Source of the DNA: Pyxidicoccus trucidator
GTDB lineage: Bacteria > Myxococcota > Myxococcia > Myxococcales > Myxococcaceae
DNA: 64,000 nucleotides
Direction: 5' to 3'
Assembly: GCF_010894435.1 (NCBI RefSeq)
Contig: NZ_JAAIXZ010000012.1
Location: 124,001 to 188,000, forward strand
Shown here: in pieces, positions 17,410-25,236 of the stretch
Layout of the letters: each line of letters begins with the position of its first letter
How positions within the stretch are numbered: the stretch's first letter is position 1
Notes under the pieces: generated by a model
What the model saw: only the letters and a program-made list of their open reading frames with translations
What the model was told of the DNA's origin: nothing
The model's database searches: none
Position numbers and translations under genes: made by a program

Positions 17410-17447
17410 CCTTCCTGCCGCCCTGCGGAACAGGACGCTGCGCAGGT

Positions 17448-17469
17448 GCTGCTGACGCGCAAGCGGTGA
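17448..17469 (+). repeat. Right copy of the 22-bp direct repeat
   Basis: Exact copy of the last 22 bases of the EamA gene, with its TGA, standing free in the non-coding stretch after the DUF3396 gene. It codes for nothing here, so it is a relic or a recombination site. Confidence 0.8.
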
Positions 17470-17529
17470 TGTGCCGCGGCGGCGGGGGCTTCAGGGGAAA
17501 TAGGGCCGGAATGATTTTTTTAAACGCGC

Positions 17530-17596
17530 GCCGGCCCTCGGGGTTCTCCGTGCAGCACGACCCAAGGGCCGGCTGTCGGGTCCCCCGGAGAACCCC
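17530..17596 (+). promoter_or_regulatory. Two interleaved perfect inverted repeats in the 5' leader, sequestering the ribosome-binding site
   Basis: Arm A GCCGGCCCT (17530-17538) pairs with AGGGCCGGC (17565-17573). Arm B GGGGTTCTCCG (17540-17550) pairs with CGGAGAACCCC (17586-17596). The order A-B-A'-B' is that of a pseudoknot or of two mutually exclusive hairpins. Arm B' contains the GGAGA Shine-Dalgarno and ends directly at the ATG (17597), so forming stem B would block translation. It is a candidate RNA switch or protein-binding leader; no known riboswitch class was recognised. Confidence 0.6.
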
Positions 17597-18220
17597 ATGA
17601 AGACCGCCCACGCCGTGGCTGCCTCGCTGTTGGCCACGCTCACCCTGTCCACGCTCGCCCAGGCCGAGGAACGCGTGCCCGCGGGGCCGCCCGGCTCCGT
17701 GCTCAACACGCCGTCCCATGCCCACCGGCTCGATGTGGGCGGCAGCTTCGGCTTCAACAATGCCGGGGGAGTGGGCTTCTTCACCGGCTTCGGCGTGGCG
17801 GCCGACGTGCGACTGGTGGACTTCCTGTCCCTGGGCGCGGGCGTGGGCGGAGGACTGTGGGGCCCCCGTTTCACCGCACACTCCCGCGTGTACCCGCTGG
17901 GTGTCTCGCGCTCCTTCTTCCTGCAGGGCGCGCTGGCGTACAACCTCGGACACGATAGCTATTTCGATGAGGACTCCAGGGACGAGGTGCGCATCAGCCG
18001 CGCGGGTGCCACCACCGCGAATGCCTCGCTGGGCTACCGCATGGACCTCGGCTCGCGCGGCTGGCTCGCCTTCGAGGCGGGCTGGGCCTTCCGCTTGCGC
18101 CCCGCGGAGTACCGCGCCACCGGAAGGCGCGAGCTGACCGACGCCGAGGAGCAGGCGCTGCGCTTCTCCCGGCCGGGCGGCATCCTCCTGGGCATCTCCG
18201 GCGGCTTCTCCGTTCTCTAG
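17597..18220 (+). CDS. Outer-membrane beta-barrel-like protein
   Basis: A 207-residue protein with a clear signal peptide (MKTAHAVAASLLATLTLSTLAQA, cut before EE). The mature part alternates polar and hydrophobic residues with many Gly and aromatics (RLDVGGSFGFNNAGG, FFTGFGVAADVRL, FLSLGAGVGGGLWG) and ends GILLGISGGFSVL, as in small eight-stranded porin-like barrels. Function unknown. The start is fixed by the signal peptide and by the Shine-Dalgarno inside the leader structure. The sigma-factor gene follows 46 bp on but probably has its own promoter. Confidence 0.7.
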   Translation: MKTAHAVAASLLATLTLSTLAQAEERVPAGPPGSVLNTPSHAHRLDVGGSFGFNNAGGVGFFTGFGVAADVRLVDFLSLGAGVGGGLWGPRFTAHSRVYPLGVSRSFFLQGALAYNLGHDSYFDEDSRDEVRISRAGATTANASLGYRMDLGSRGWLAFEAGWAFRLRPAEYRATGRRELTDAEEQALRFSRPGGILLGISGGFSVL

Positions 18221-18266
18221 GAGGCTCCGAGAGGAAGCTCCAGTAGACTGCCCCGAGCGCCGCACC

Positions 18267-18896
18267 ATGACGGACTCCGCCAACGACGCGCCCAAGGTCC
18301 TTCCCTTTCCAGGGGACGCTCGGCGTGGGCTCGAGGTGCGCACCGACGAGGAGCTGATGCTCCTGTCCGGCGCGGGCTCCGCGGAGGCCTTCGAGCAGCT
18401 CGTGCGCCGGCACCACCCCCGTCTGGCGCGCTTCTGCGGCAAGTCCGTGGGCAGCGCGGCCGAGGGCGACGAACTGGCTCAGGAGACGCTGGTGCGGGTG
18501 TGGGAGACGCGCCGCGACTACCAGCCCCGCGCGCCCTTCGTCGTCTTCATGCTCACCGTCGCGCGCAACCTGTGCCGCAACCGCGCGCGAGACTCGGGCC
18601 GGCGCGGACGCTGGCAAGCGGAGGCACACGACGTGGCCCGGAGAGAAGCCGTGTCCTCGCCGGCCGCCGCGAGCGCGGTGGACCAACTGCTGGAACGAGA
18701 GCAGCAGCGGCGCGTGCGCGAGGCGATGCTGGAGCTGCCCGACAAGTTCCGCGAGGTGCTGTTGCTACGGTTCGACCAGGAGCTCGACTACGCGGAGATT
18801 TCCCGCATCGTCGGGCGCAACGAGGCCACGGTCCGCTCGCGCGTGTTCCATGGCCTGAAGAAGCTCCGCGCCAGGGTGCCAGGAGGTGTTTCGTGA
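18267..18896 (+). CDS. ECF-type RNA polymerase sigma factor
   Basis: A 209-residue protein with sigma region 2 (AFEQLVRRHHPRLARFCG, DELAQETLVRVWETRRDYQP, FMLTVARNLCRNRARDSGR), a linker, and region 4 (LPDKFREVLLLRFDQELDYAEI, then NEATVRSRVFHGLKKLRAR). Its stop overlaps the GTG of the zinc-finger gene (GTGA). It is therefore expected to be held inactive by that protein and to drive this operon and other targets once released. The inducing signal is not visible. Confidence 0.9.
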   Translation: MTDSANDAPKVLPFPGDARRGLEVRTDEELMLLSGAGSAEAFEQLVRRHHPRLARFCGKSVGSAAEGDELAQETLVRVWETRRDYQPRAPFVVFMLTVARNLCRNRARDSGRRGRWQAEAHDVARREAVSSPAAASAVDQLLEREQQRRVREAMLELPDKFREVLLLRFDQELDYAEISRIVGRNEATVRSRVFHGLKKLRARVPGGVS

Positions 18897-19738
18897 CGTC
18901 GCCATGCCCCGAGCCGTCGGTATGGCCGCGACTCGTCGACCGGCAGCTCTCCGAGGACGACGCGCGGACCCTGCGTGCCCATGCCCGGGACTGCGCGCGC
19001 TGCCAGGCCGAGCTGGGAGGGACGGAGGCGCTCGTCGCGCGCATCGCCGCGCCGCTGGAGCCCGCCGCGCCTCCTGACGAAGCCGTGGCGCGGGTGCTGC
19101 GCCGGGTGCGCGCGGGTCCTCCCGAGCGGCGGGTACGTCCCATCCGCTTCCGGCCCTGGATGGGCGGGGCCGCCGCGGCGCTCGCCGCCGGTCTCGCGCT
19201 GTTCGTCCTGCGGCCCACGCCCACGCCCCTTCCCGGCGAGACGACGTGGACGGCACGCGGCGCCGGGCCGGTGGAGGCGACGTTGGCTCGGAGCGTGGGC
19301 ATCACCTTCCACACGCCGGGCTCGGGCGCCGCGCCGCTGGCCTCCGGCGCGGTGGTGCCGGCGGAGTCGGGCTTCGGGGTGCGCTATCGCAACCTGGACA
19401 CACAAGCACCGGTGTACCTGCTGGCTTTCGCGCAGGACGCGAGGGGTGAGGTGCACTGGCTCTACCCGGCCCACCTGCGCGAGGATGCGAACGAGCCGTC
19501 GGTGAGGCTGGAGCCGTCGGCGGAGGCTCGGGCGATGGAGGAAGTCGTGGTGCTGGAGGAGCCGGCGTCCGGGCCGCTGCGGCTCGTGTCCGTCGTCACC
19601 CGCGCGCCGCTGGGAGTCCAGGACATCGAGTCACTCCCACCGGAGGCGCGCACTCCCGAAGCGCTGCGACGGCGATGGCCGGAGGCGACGGTGGAGACAG
19701 TCTCCATCGTCCTGGCAAGGACAGGGGCGGGGCCTTGA
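18893..19738 (+). CDS. Zinc-finger anti-sigma factor with single membrane helix
   Basis: 281 residues starting at the GTG that overlaps the sigma stop. The N-terminus has the zf-HC2 motif HARDCARC (HxxxCxxC) of ZAS anti-sigma factors. One transmembrane helix follows (MGGAAAALAAGLALFVL, about residues 90-107), then a periplasmic beta-rich domain (GFGVRYRNLDTQAPVYLLAF, then HWLYPA) resembling DUF4384, which is often found with caspase-like proteins. It probably binds the sigma factor at the membrane and senses an envelope signal. Its TGA overlaps the TTG start of the caspase-like gene. Confidence 0.82.
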   Translation: MTSPCPEPSVWPRLVDRQLSEDDARTLRAHARDCARCQAELGGTEALVARIAAPLEPAAPPDEAVARVLRRVRAGPPERRVRPIRFRPWMGGAAAALAAGLALFVLRPTPTPLPGETTWTARGAGPVEATLARSVGITFHTPGSGAAPLASGAVVPAESGFGVRYRNLDTQAPVYLLAFAQDARGEVHWLYPAHLREDANEPSVRLEPSAEARAMEEVVVLEEPASGPLRLVSVVTRAPLGVQDIESLPPEARTPEALRRRWPEATVETVSIVLARTGAGP

Positions 19739-21630
19739 AGTCTCCGCTGCCACTCCTCATCGCACTCACGCTGTCGGCCACCGCCGCGGCAGAGGCTCCA
19801 GCCTCTCCGCCTGCTGTGTTCGCGCTGGTGGTGTCCAACAACCGCGGCTTCGCACCCGGCCGGTCGGTGCTCCAGTACGCGGACGACGATGGGGCGAAGT
19901 ACCACGACGTCTTCTCCATGCTCGCGGAGCCCGGGGGTGTGGTGCTCCTCACGGAGCTGGACGCAGATACCCGGCGGCTCTTCCCGGCGCTCGTGCCGGT
20001 GGCGCGCCCGCCCACCTCGGGGAACGTGGCGGAGGCGGCCCGGTCGCTCGCCGAGCGCATCGCCGAGGCGAAGCGCTCCGGGCGCGAGGTGGACTTCTAC
20101 TTCGTCTTCGCCGGCCACGGGGACGTGGACCAGGGGCGCGGCTTCCTGGAGCTGGCGGACCGGCCCTTCGACGCGGACGACCTTCAGGCGCTGCTGCGTC
20201 AGGTGGACGCCACGCGCGCGCACGTCATCCTGGACAGCTGCAACTCCTTCTTCGTGGTGAGCCCGCGCAAGGCGGGTGGGCGGCGCTACGCCACCCCCGC
20301 GGACATGACGCAGCACCTGGCGCGGCGGCTGCCCGCGGTGGGCGTGCTGCTGTCCACCAGCGCCGAGGCCGAGGTGTACGAGTGGTCCGAGCTGCAGTCC
20401 GGCGTGTTCAGCCACGTGGTGCGCGCGGGGTTGATGGGCGCCGCCGACGCGGACGCGGACGGGCGCGTCACCTACGCGGAGCTGGAGGCCTTCGCGAGCG
20501 TCGCCGCCCAGGAGATTCCCAACCCGCTGTTCCGGCCCCGCATCTTCGCGCTCGGCCCGGGGCGCAGCGCCCAGGCTCCGCTGGTGGACCTGCGGGCGGT
20601 GCGCTCGGCGGTGACGCTGACGGTGGACGCTCCGCCCGCGGTGCGCCTCACGCTGCGAGATTCACAGGGCCTGCGGTGGGTGGACCTCCACAAGGAGGCC
20701 GGGGTGCCGCTGGCGCTGCGGCTGCCGCCCGGGGTGGCGCGCGGCCTGGAGGTGGAGCGCCCCGACGGGGCCGACGGCGTGCGCTGGTCTCTGGGAGAGG
20801 TGCCGCCCGGTGCCGCGGTCGAGCTGGCGAGCTTCACTCCCGCGTCCGCGCCGCCGGCCTCGCGCGGCGTGCAGGACCAGCTCCGCCAGCTCTTCGCGAC
20901 GCCCTTCGGTCCCCAGGCGCTGGCCGCCTTCGAGCAGGCCCGGAGCGCCAGTCCTCCGCCCATGTACGGAATCTCCCTGGCGGACCGTGAGCGCATGCGG
21001 CAGCTGGTGGAGACCTTCAGCGCGGTGGAGTTGGACAAGCGTCGCACACAGAGCATCCTCTTCGGCGCGTCGCTGGCGTCGACGGTGGGCTCCGGCGCCG
21101 TCCTCATCGGGCAGGGGGACTTGCAATCGCAGGCGGAGGGCATCGCCACGCTGGGCGTGGGGCTCATCTTCAGCGGCGTGGACTTCCTTCAGCAGGTGCG
21201 GCGCGAGGACCCGCAGGCCCTGCTGGAGGAGTTCCGCGCGTCGAACGCGGACCCCTCGGTGGACCCGGGCCACACCATTGCCCGCGTGGACTACCGGCTC
21301 AACCGCTTCCTCGCACAGGAGCGGAAGGTCCGCCGCCAGCTCGCGACGATAGGCTGGCTCTGCATGGGGTCGGCCGTGATGATCCTCGGCCTGGCGGAGG
21401 TGGACCGCTTCACGGGAGTCAACCGCAGGGAGGTGGTGGAGACCGAGATTGCCGCGCTCCTGATGGCGGTGAGCGGCACGTCCTACCTGCTGCGCGCCGA
21501 GTACACGGAGAGCGCCACCGAGCACCTGGTGCGGCAGTGGAACACGGACCCGGACATGCGGCGCCTGCCGCGCGTCGCCGTGGTGCCGTCCTCCGGGGGC
21601 GCGGTGCTCACCGTGGGCGGCGCCTTCTGA
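19735..21630 (+). CDS. Membrane-associated caspase-like (C14) protein
   Basis: 631 residues from a TTG start that overlaps the upstream stop (TTGA); the next residues, KSPLPLLIALTLSATAAA, form a signal peptide. A caspase p20 fold follows with the dyad His128 in FVFAGHGD and Cys169 in VILDSCNSFF. A calcium-binding-like loop DADADGRVTYAE lies near residue 245. The C-terminal 200 residues hold about four hydrophobic helices. Orthocaspases cut after Arg/Lys and are linked to stress or regulated death. The signal peptide places the protease domain outside the cytoplasm. A 192-bp degenerate copy of its 3' part lies at 25045. Confidence 0.82.
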   Translation: MKSPLPLLIALTLSATAAAEAPASPPAVFALVVSNNRGFAPGRSVLQYADDDGAKYHDVFSMLAEPGGVVLLTELDADTRRLFPALVPVARPPTSGNVAEAARSLAERIAEAKRSGREVDFYFVFAGHGDVDQGRGFLELADRPFDADDLQALLRQVDATRAHVILDSCNSFFVVSPRKAGGRRYATPADMTQHLARRLPAVGVLLSTSAEAEVYEWSELQSGVFSHVVRAGLMGAADADADGRVTYAELEAFASVAAQEIPNPLFRPRIFALGPGRSAQAPLVDLRAVRSAVTLTVDAPPAVRLTLRDSQGLRWVDLHKEAGVPLALRLPPGVARGLEVERPDGADGVRWSLGEVPPGAAVELASFTPASAPPASRGVQDQLRQLFATPFGPQALAAFEQARSASPPPMYGISLADRERMRQLVETFSAVELDKRRTQSILFGASLASTVGSGAVLIGQGDLQSQAEGIATLGVGLIFSGVDFLQQVRREDPQALLEEFRASNADPSVDPGHTIARVDYRLNRFLAQERKVRRQLATIGWLCMGSAVMILGLAEVDRFTGVNRREVVETEIAALLMAVSGTSYLLRAEYTESATEHLVRQWNTDPDMRRLPRVAVVPSSGGAVLTVGGAF

Positions 21631-21764
21631 GGACGGGTGGGTGCAGGGCGAAGTCCACCAGCAGCCGGGGTTCGCCCAAGCCGGGAGGCCCCAAACATGA
21701 ACATGTGCGCGCGCCGACGGCATCCTACCTGCTGCCAGCAGGCGCGCAGTTCAAGACGAAGCAC

Positions 21765-22160
21765 CTACTCGGGCTCTTCCTTCCAGTCTTCATCCGTCTT
21801 CAACTCTTCAGGAAGAGGCGCGACCATGAACAGCAACCTCCCTTGCGCTTGAACGACCATGAAGCCTTTTCCAGCGATCCTCACACGCTCGGAATCCCGG
21901 GCCTTCCCGCTGACAAGCCACTGGTCCGCCTCCTCTCGCGTCGCGAAATCATGAGAGACCTCGACCGTGAAGGACGTATCGGAAAACTTCTTGTAATACT
22001 TGGCGAAGTCGTCCTCCTGCGCACTGTCTTGGATATAGAGCAATGCGGCCTGGGCAAGCTTGAGCGCCTCCCGTTCCTTCGAGCCCTCCGCTTGATTTTC
22101 GATGAAAGGGTTCAGAGCGAGGAGCATGCCTTCCAAATCGAGACCTGGCGTCTGTGCCAT
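21765..22160 (-). CDS. Conserved myxobacterial protein, probable partner of the upstream lipoprotein
   Basis: A 131-residue, acidic soluble protein without a signal peptide. Its N-terminal helices (DLEGMLLALNPFIENQAEGS, then LAQAALLYIQDSAQEDDFAKYY) are followed by a strand-rich part (FTVEVSHDFATREEADQWLVS, VRIAGKGFMVVQ). It lies 26 bp behind a lipoprotein gene with a good Shine-Dalgarno (AGGTGA). From memory this protein and lipoprotein occur together repeatedly in myxobacteria. The size and cytoplasmic nature fit an immunity protein; this is inference and no family name is known to me. Confidence 0.6.
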   Translation of the reverse strand: MAQTPGLDLEGMLLALNPFIENQAEGSKEREALKLAQAALLYIQDSAQEDDFAKYYKKFSDTSFTVEVSHDFATREEADQWLVSGKARDSERVRIAGKGFMVVQAQGRLLFMVAPLPEELKTDEDWKEEPE

Positions 22161-22186
22161 ATCGTCACCTGATATCCGCCACTCGC

Positions 22187-22699
22187 TCACAGTGGGGCAA
22201 GAACCAGCGCACCACCCGCTGCGATGGCAACGACGTAGGGAGCGGCAATCACGCCCGCGACGATGACGATGGTACCAACCGCCACCTCGGTCTTGTGCTC
22301 CCTGAGCCATTCGAGCGCAGCATTCATGGTGGGAAAGTGAAGCTCCTTCTTCTGCGAATCCTGCCGCTCCAGTTCCTCCTGCTCCTGGATGCACCTCATG
22401 AACTCTTCGCGGCACGTCTTGGTACAGTGCTCATGGTGCATGCCGGAGCCCTTCTTGATGCTTGAAATGCTTGGTTTACGATTCCAGCATGCCTTGAAGC
22501 ACTGCTTTTGCAGTTCGTTGCAGTAAGCTTCCGCCCCAGACCCACCAGTTCCGCTCCCGACGTCAGAGCCGACTCCGCTCGCGTCCTCGGAAATGACGTA
22601 GACTTTTCGCTCTGGCTGCTGCGTATGGGCGCATCCGGGGCTGGCCGTCGCCACGACCACCAGCAGCGCCGCCAAGCTTATTGGACGTACTGGGAGCAT
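22187..22699 (-). CDS. Cys-rich lipoprotein with C-terminal hydrophobic segment
   Basis: A 170-residue protein with a lipoprotein signal (VVVATASPGC). A Gly/Ser linker leads to a central domain with six cysteines (YCNELQKQCFKACWN, HHEHCTKTCREEFMRC). A basic region comes next, then a 30-residue very hydrophobic Gly/Ala/Val stretch at the C-terminus (VAVGTIVIVAGVIAAPYVV). The combination could be a small membrane-active toxin or a SitB-like helper delivered by outer-membrane exchange. The start is set by the signal peptide and a GAGGTG Shine-Dalgarno. It is divergent from the SitA5 gene. Confidence 0.6.
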   Translation of the reverse strand: MLPVRPISLAALLVVVATASPGCAHTQQPERKVYVISEDASGVGSDVGSGTGGSGAEAYCNELQKQCFKACWNRKPSISSIKKGSGMHHEHCTKTCREEFMRCIQEQEELERQDSQKKELHFPTMNAALEWLREHKTEVAVGTIVIVAGVIAAPYVVAIAAGGALVLAPL

Positions 22700-23085
22700 T
22701 GCCCACCTCGAAGGGCCACTATGACTGTTCTCGGTGTAAGCCGCCAAGACGGCGGCAGGAGCCTGTACAGCGGTGCTCCCCAGAATCCCTGGGGAGATCT
22801 TCGCGGGGCCTATGTTCCCTCCGCTCCGCTCACTGCCCCCGTAGCCCCCGAGCACACCGCACCGCGACGACACACCCCACCTGCCCCTGTTCTCTGAAGC
22901 GCCCGCGCGCCCGGAGGCAGGAGTATTTTGGGGTCTTGACGTCACCAACATGAAGATGGGCGCATGACCACTTGAGTCCCGCGCCAGCCTGAGCCCCAGG
23001 GTTCAGCCTCTCCGCGCCTTGTCAGATTCTTCTGGTATTCCTGGCTTCAGTCTCATGGGACCGAGCCCAGAACCGGAGGACGTGG
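22700..23085. other. 386-bp divergent intergenic region
   Basis: It separates the minus-strand lipoprotein from the SitA5 gene and should contain both promoters. It is locally AT-richer than the surroundings near 22920-22960 and 23015-23050 and includes the palindrome TGACGTCA at 22937-22944. No gene, clear hexamer pair or terminator was found. Confidence 0.5.
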
Positions 23086-24429
23086 ATGAGAGCGCGCGGG
23101 GTCATCTGGCTGGTGCTGGCGCTTGCCGTCGCGGGCTGCTCGACCACGAGGGTCGTGCGACTGGACATAGGGAACGGACCTCCCATCGTCCACACGCCTT
23201 TCGAGGAGGAAGGTACCGGGCCCGTCGAGTTGGACGACGATGAGTTCGAGGAGGCCATGGTGGCGCTCGCCCGGGACGTGCGTCCCTTCGCCAACCCATT
23301 GCGAGAGGCCCGCCAGCTCTTCGGAGTCCCCGAAAGAGGCGGGGTGTACCTGTACCAGCACCGCAGCCCTCGGCTCGTCCCCCAGGAAGAAGAGAAGCAC
23401 CCGGACGGCCCGCGCCTGCTGGAGGCGTACTCGGATGACGAACTGACGCGCGCCTATGGCCGCTGGTGCGAGCGTAAGAAGCAACCCGGCGACTGCCTGC
23501 GCCTGCTGGCCGAAGGCCCGCTGCTGGCCAGCGACGGCAAGTACTCGCTGGCCATGGCCATCGCCATGGACTCGGTCTGGGAGGAGACGGCCAAAGCGCT
23601 GGAGGACATGGCGGACCCGCAGGCACTTTTGGCGACGGTGACGGCCTCCGTCAGCATGTACCTGCTCCTCTGGTCGCTGCCCGAGCCGGTGAGCAAGGGC
23701 CTGGCTGCTCTGCTGACGGCCACCGCCATCGCCTACCTGGGCGTGGACACGGTGTGGCGCCTGCTGGATGGGTGGATATCCCTGGTTCGCAAGGTGGACC
23801 AGGCCATCACCTTCGAGCAGCTCAGCGAGGCGGGCGAGGCATACGGCGAAGTCCTCGGCGAGAACGCGGCGCGCGTTCTCATCATGCTGGCCACAGCTGC
23901 CATCGGGAACACAGCCGGCCTGGCTGCGAAAGCGTCGCGGCTGCCAGGCTCGGCGCAGGCAGCGCTCGCCGTGGAGACACAAGCGGGCTACCAGTACATG
24001 GCCGTCGGAAGCGTGCAGTCCGTGACGATGGCCGCCGAGGGCTTCACCATCGCGCTGGCCCCCAATGCGGTCGCCATGGCGAACCGGGGAATGCGCGGCG
24101 GCCGGACCCGGGACCATCACCTCGCAACGGACAAGAACAGTATCTCCACCGCTCGCGGCGGGCCCTGGACGCCGCGGTTCAGGAGGCTCTTCAAGAAGGC
24201 CGGGATGGAGCTGAAGGACCCCGAGAACATCGTGCCGGTCGAGGGCCACAACGGTCCCCATCCACAGCGGTACCACGAACTGGTCCACGAAAGATTGAAC
24301 GGTGCGACGGAGACCTGTCGCAGGGTGGAGGAGTGCCGCGCGGCCCTGACAAGAGCGCTTCAACAACTGGCCAGGGAGGTCGTCACGAAAGGAACGGAGC
24401 TCAACAGGCTCGTGACGCGCGGCAAGTAA
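23086..24429 (+). CDS. sitA5: SitA5 family polymorphic toxin lipoprotein with AHH nuclease domain
   Basis: 447 residues. The lipoprotein signal is MRARGVIWLVLALAVAGC. The next part (CSTTRVVRLD, then ELDDDEFEEAMVALAR) and the middle domain with hydrophobic helices (VSMYLLLWSLPEPVSKGLAA) are the SitA5 pattern I know from Myxococcus relatives. The C-terminus is an AHH/HNH-type nuclease: His344-His345 in RDHHLATDKN, RGGPWTPRFRRLFKKAGM, and GHNGPHPQRYHELVHERL. SitA toxins are carried between cells by TraAB outer-membrane exchange and kill non-immune siblings. The immunity gene follows 16 bp on. Start supported by GGAGGACGTGG before the ATG. Confidence 0.88.
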   Translation: MRARGVIWLVLALAVAGCSTTRVVRLDIGNGPPIVHTPFEEEGTGPVELDDDEFEEAMVALARDVRPFANPLREARQLFGVPERGGVYLYQHRSPRLVPQEEEKHPDGPRLLEAYSDDELTRAYGRWCERKKQPGDCLRLLAEGPLLASDGKYSLAMAIAMDSVWEETAKALEDMADPQALLATVTASVSMYLLLWSLPEPVSKGLAALLTATAIAYLGVDTVWRLLDGWISLVRKVDQAITFEQLSEAGEAYGEVLGENAARVLIMLATAAIGNTAGLAAKASRLPGSAQAALAVETQAGYQYMAVGSVQSVTMAAEGFTIALAPNAVAMANRGMRGGRTRDHHLATDKNSISTARGGPWTPRFRRLFKKAGMELKDPENIVPVEGHNGPHPQRYHELVHERLNGATETCRRVEECRAALTRALQQLAREVVTKGTELNRLVTRGK

Positions 24430-24445
24430 CGGTTAGAACCGCATC

Positions 24446-25012
24446 ATGCCGAGTCGCTTCTTCAGGATTGCCGAGAACGTCCAGGCCGGTAACTGGTACC
24501 TGGGGGACCCCGAGGACCCACGGGGCCAGGAAGTAGAAGACCCTTGGATGTTCAGGGCAGGGCGGCCCATCCAGGTCGAAGGCCCTCTGAGCGTCCCCAT
24601 CGACGAACCGGGCAGGGCGCTGGACTTCTCCCTGGCAGGCGTGGGGCTTGCGCCCATCGTCCACGTCAAGGTGGCCACCCTCTTCGTGGAGCTGGCCCCA
24701 GACGACGTGCAGACCCTTCCTGTGGGCATCAAAGGCCACTCGGACCAGTACCTCATCCTGGTGGCCACGAAGCTCATCCGCTGCATCGACGAGAAGGCTT
24801 CCAAGGTGCAGTTCTGGAAGCCGGAAGACGGGCTGCCCGGGAAGGTAGGTCAGTACTACGCGGTGGATGACTTGCGCATCGACCCCAGCAAGGTGGGCGA
24901 TGCCAAGGTGTTCCGCACGGAAGGCTGGACCATGGCCCTCATTGTCTCCGAAGACATCAAGCGGGCCCTGGAGCGTGTGAAGGCCACCGGCGTGAAGTTC
25001 ACGCCGGTGTAG
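24446..25012 (+). CDS. Imm11 (DUF1629) family immunity protein, partner of SitA5
   Basis: 188 residues, no signal peptide. Family marks: RFFRIAENVQAGNWYLGDP at the start, a central strand region ending LIRCIDEKASKVQFW, and the closing DLRIDPSKVGDAKVFRTEGW...VSEDIKRALE. Imm11 proteins are usual partners of AHH-type toxins in myxobacteria. Spacing to the toxin is 16 bp, so the pair is one transcript. It most likely binds and blocks the nuclease domain in the cytoplasm. Confidence 0.85.
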   Translation: MPSRFFRIAENVQAGNWYLGDPEDPRGQEVEDPWMFRAGRPIQVEGPLSVPIDEPGRALDFSLAGVGLAPIVHVKVATLFVELAPDDVQTLPVGIKGHSDQYLILVATKLIRCIDEKASKVQFWKPEDGLPGKVGQYYAVDDLRIDPSKVGDAKVFRTEGWTMALIVSEDIKRALERVKATGVKFTPV

Positions 25013-25044
25013 CTCCTTCCGAAACGGCCCCTGCACGCGGTGGT

Positions 25045-25236
25045 GCTCGGCCTGGCGGAGGTGGACCGCTTCACTGGGACGACTGAAGGAAGGTGGTGGA
25101 AATCGAGATCGCCGTGCTCCTGATGACGGTGAGCGGCACGTCCTCCCTACTGCGCGCCGGGTACACGGAGAGCGCCACCGAGCACCTGATGCAGCAGTGG
25201 AACACGGCCCCGGACATGCGGCGCCTGCCGCGCGTC
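25045..25236 (+). pseudogene. Degenerate copy of the 3' part of the caspase-like gene
   Basis: About 192 bp corresponding to roughly 21384-21578 of the caspase-like gene, near 85-90 % identical by eye and in the same orientation. Landmarks are GGCCTGGCGGAGGTGGACCG and, at the end, CGGCGCCTGCCGCGCGTC in both. A one-base deletion near 25075 and an in-frame TGA break the frame. It stops exactly where the minus-strand Imm11 stop codon begins, so it is a recombination scar rather than a gene. Confidence 0.85.

Larger units (their letters stand above)
15633..17469. other. Toxin/immunity cassette bounded by a host-gene 3'-end duplication
   Basis: The interval holds only the lipoprotein toxin candidate and its DUF3396 partner. 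It starts directly after the EamA stop and ends with a second copy of that gene's last 22 bases. No integrase or transposase is present. The arrangement resembles an insertion that recreates its target, here the end of a protein gene rather than a tRNA. Confidence 0.55.

Noticed and set aside
15633..17469. A classical integrative element
   Set aside because: The cassette has the flanking repeat but no integrase or excisionase, so I call it only a cassette bounded by a duplication.
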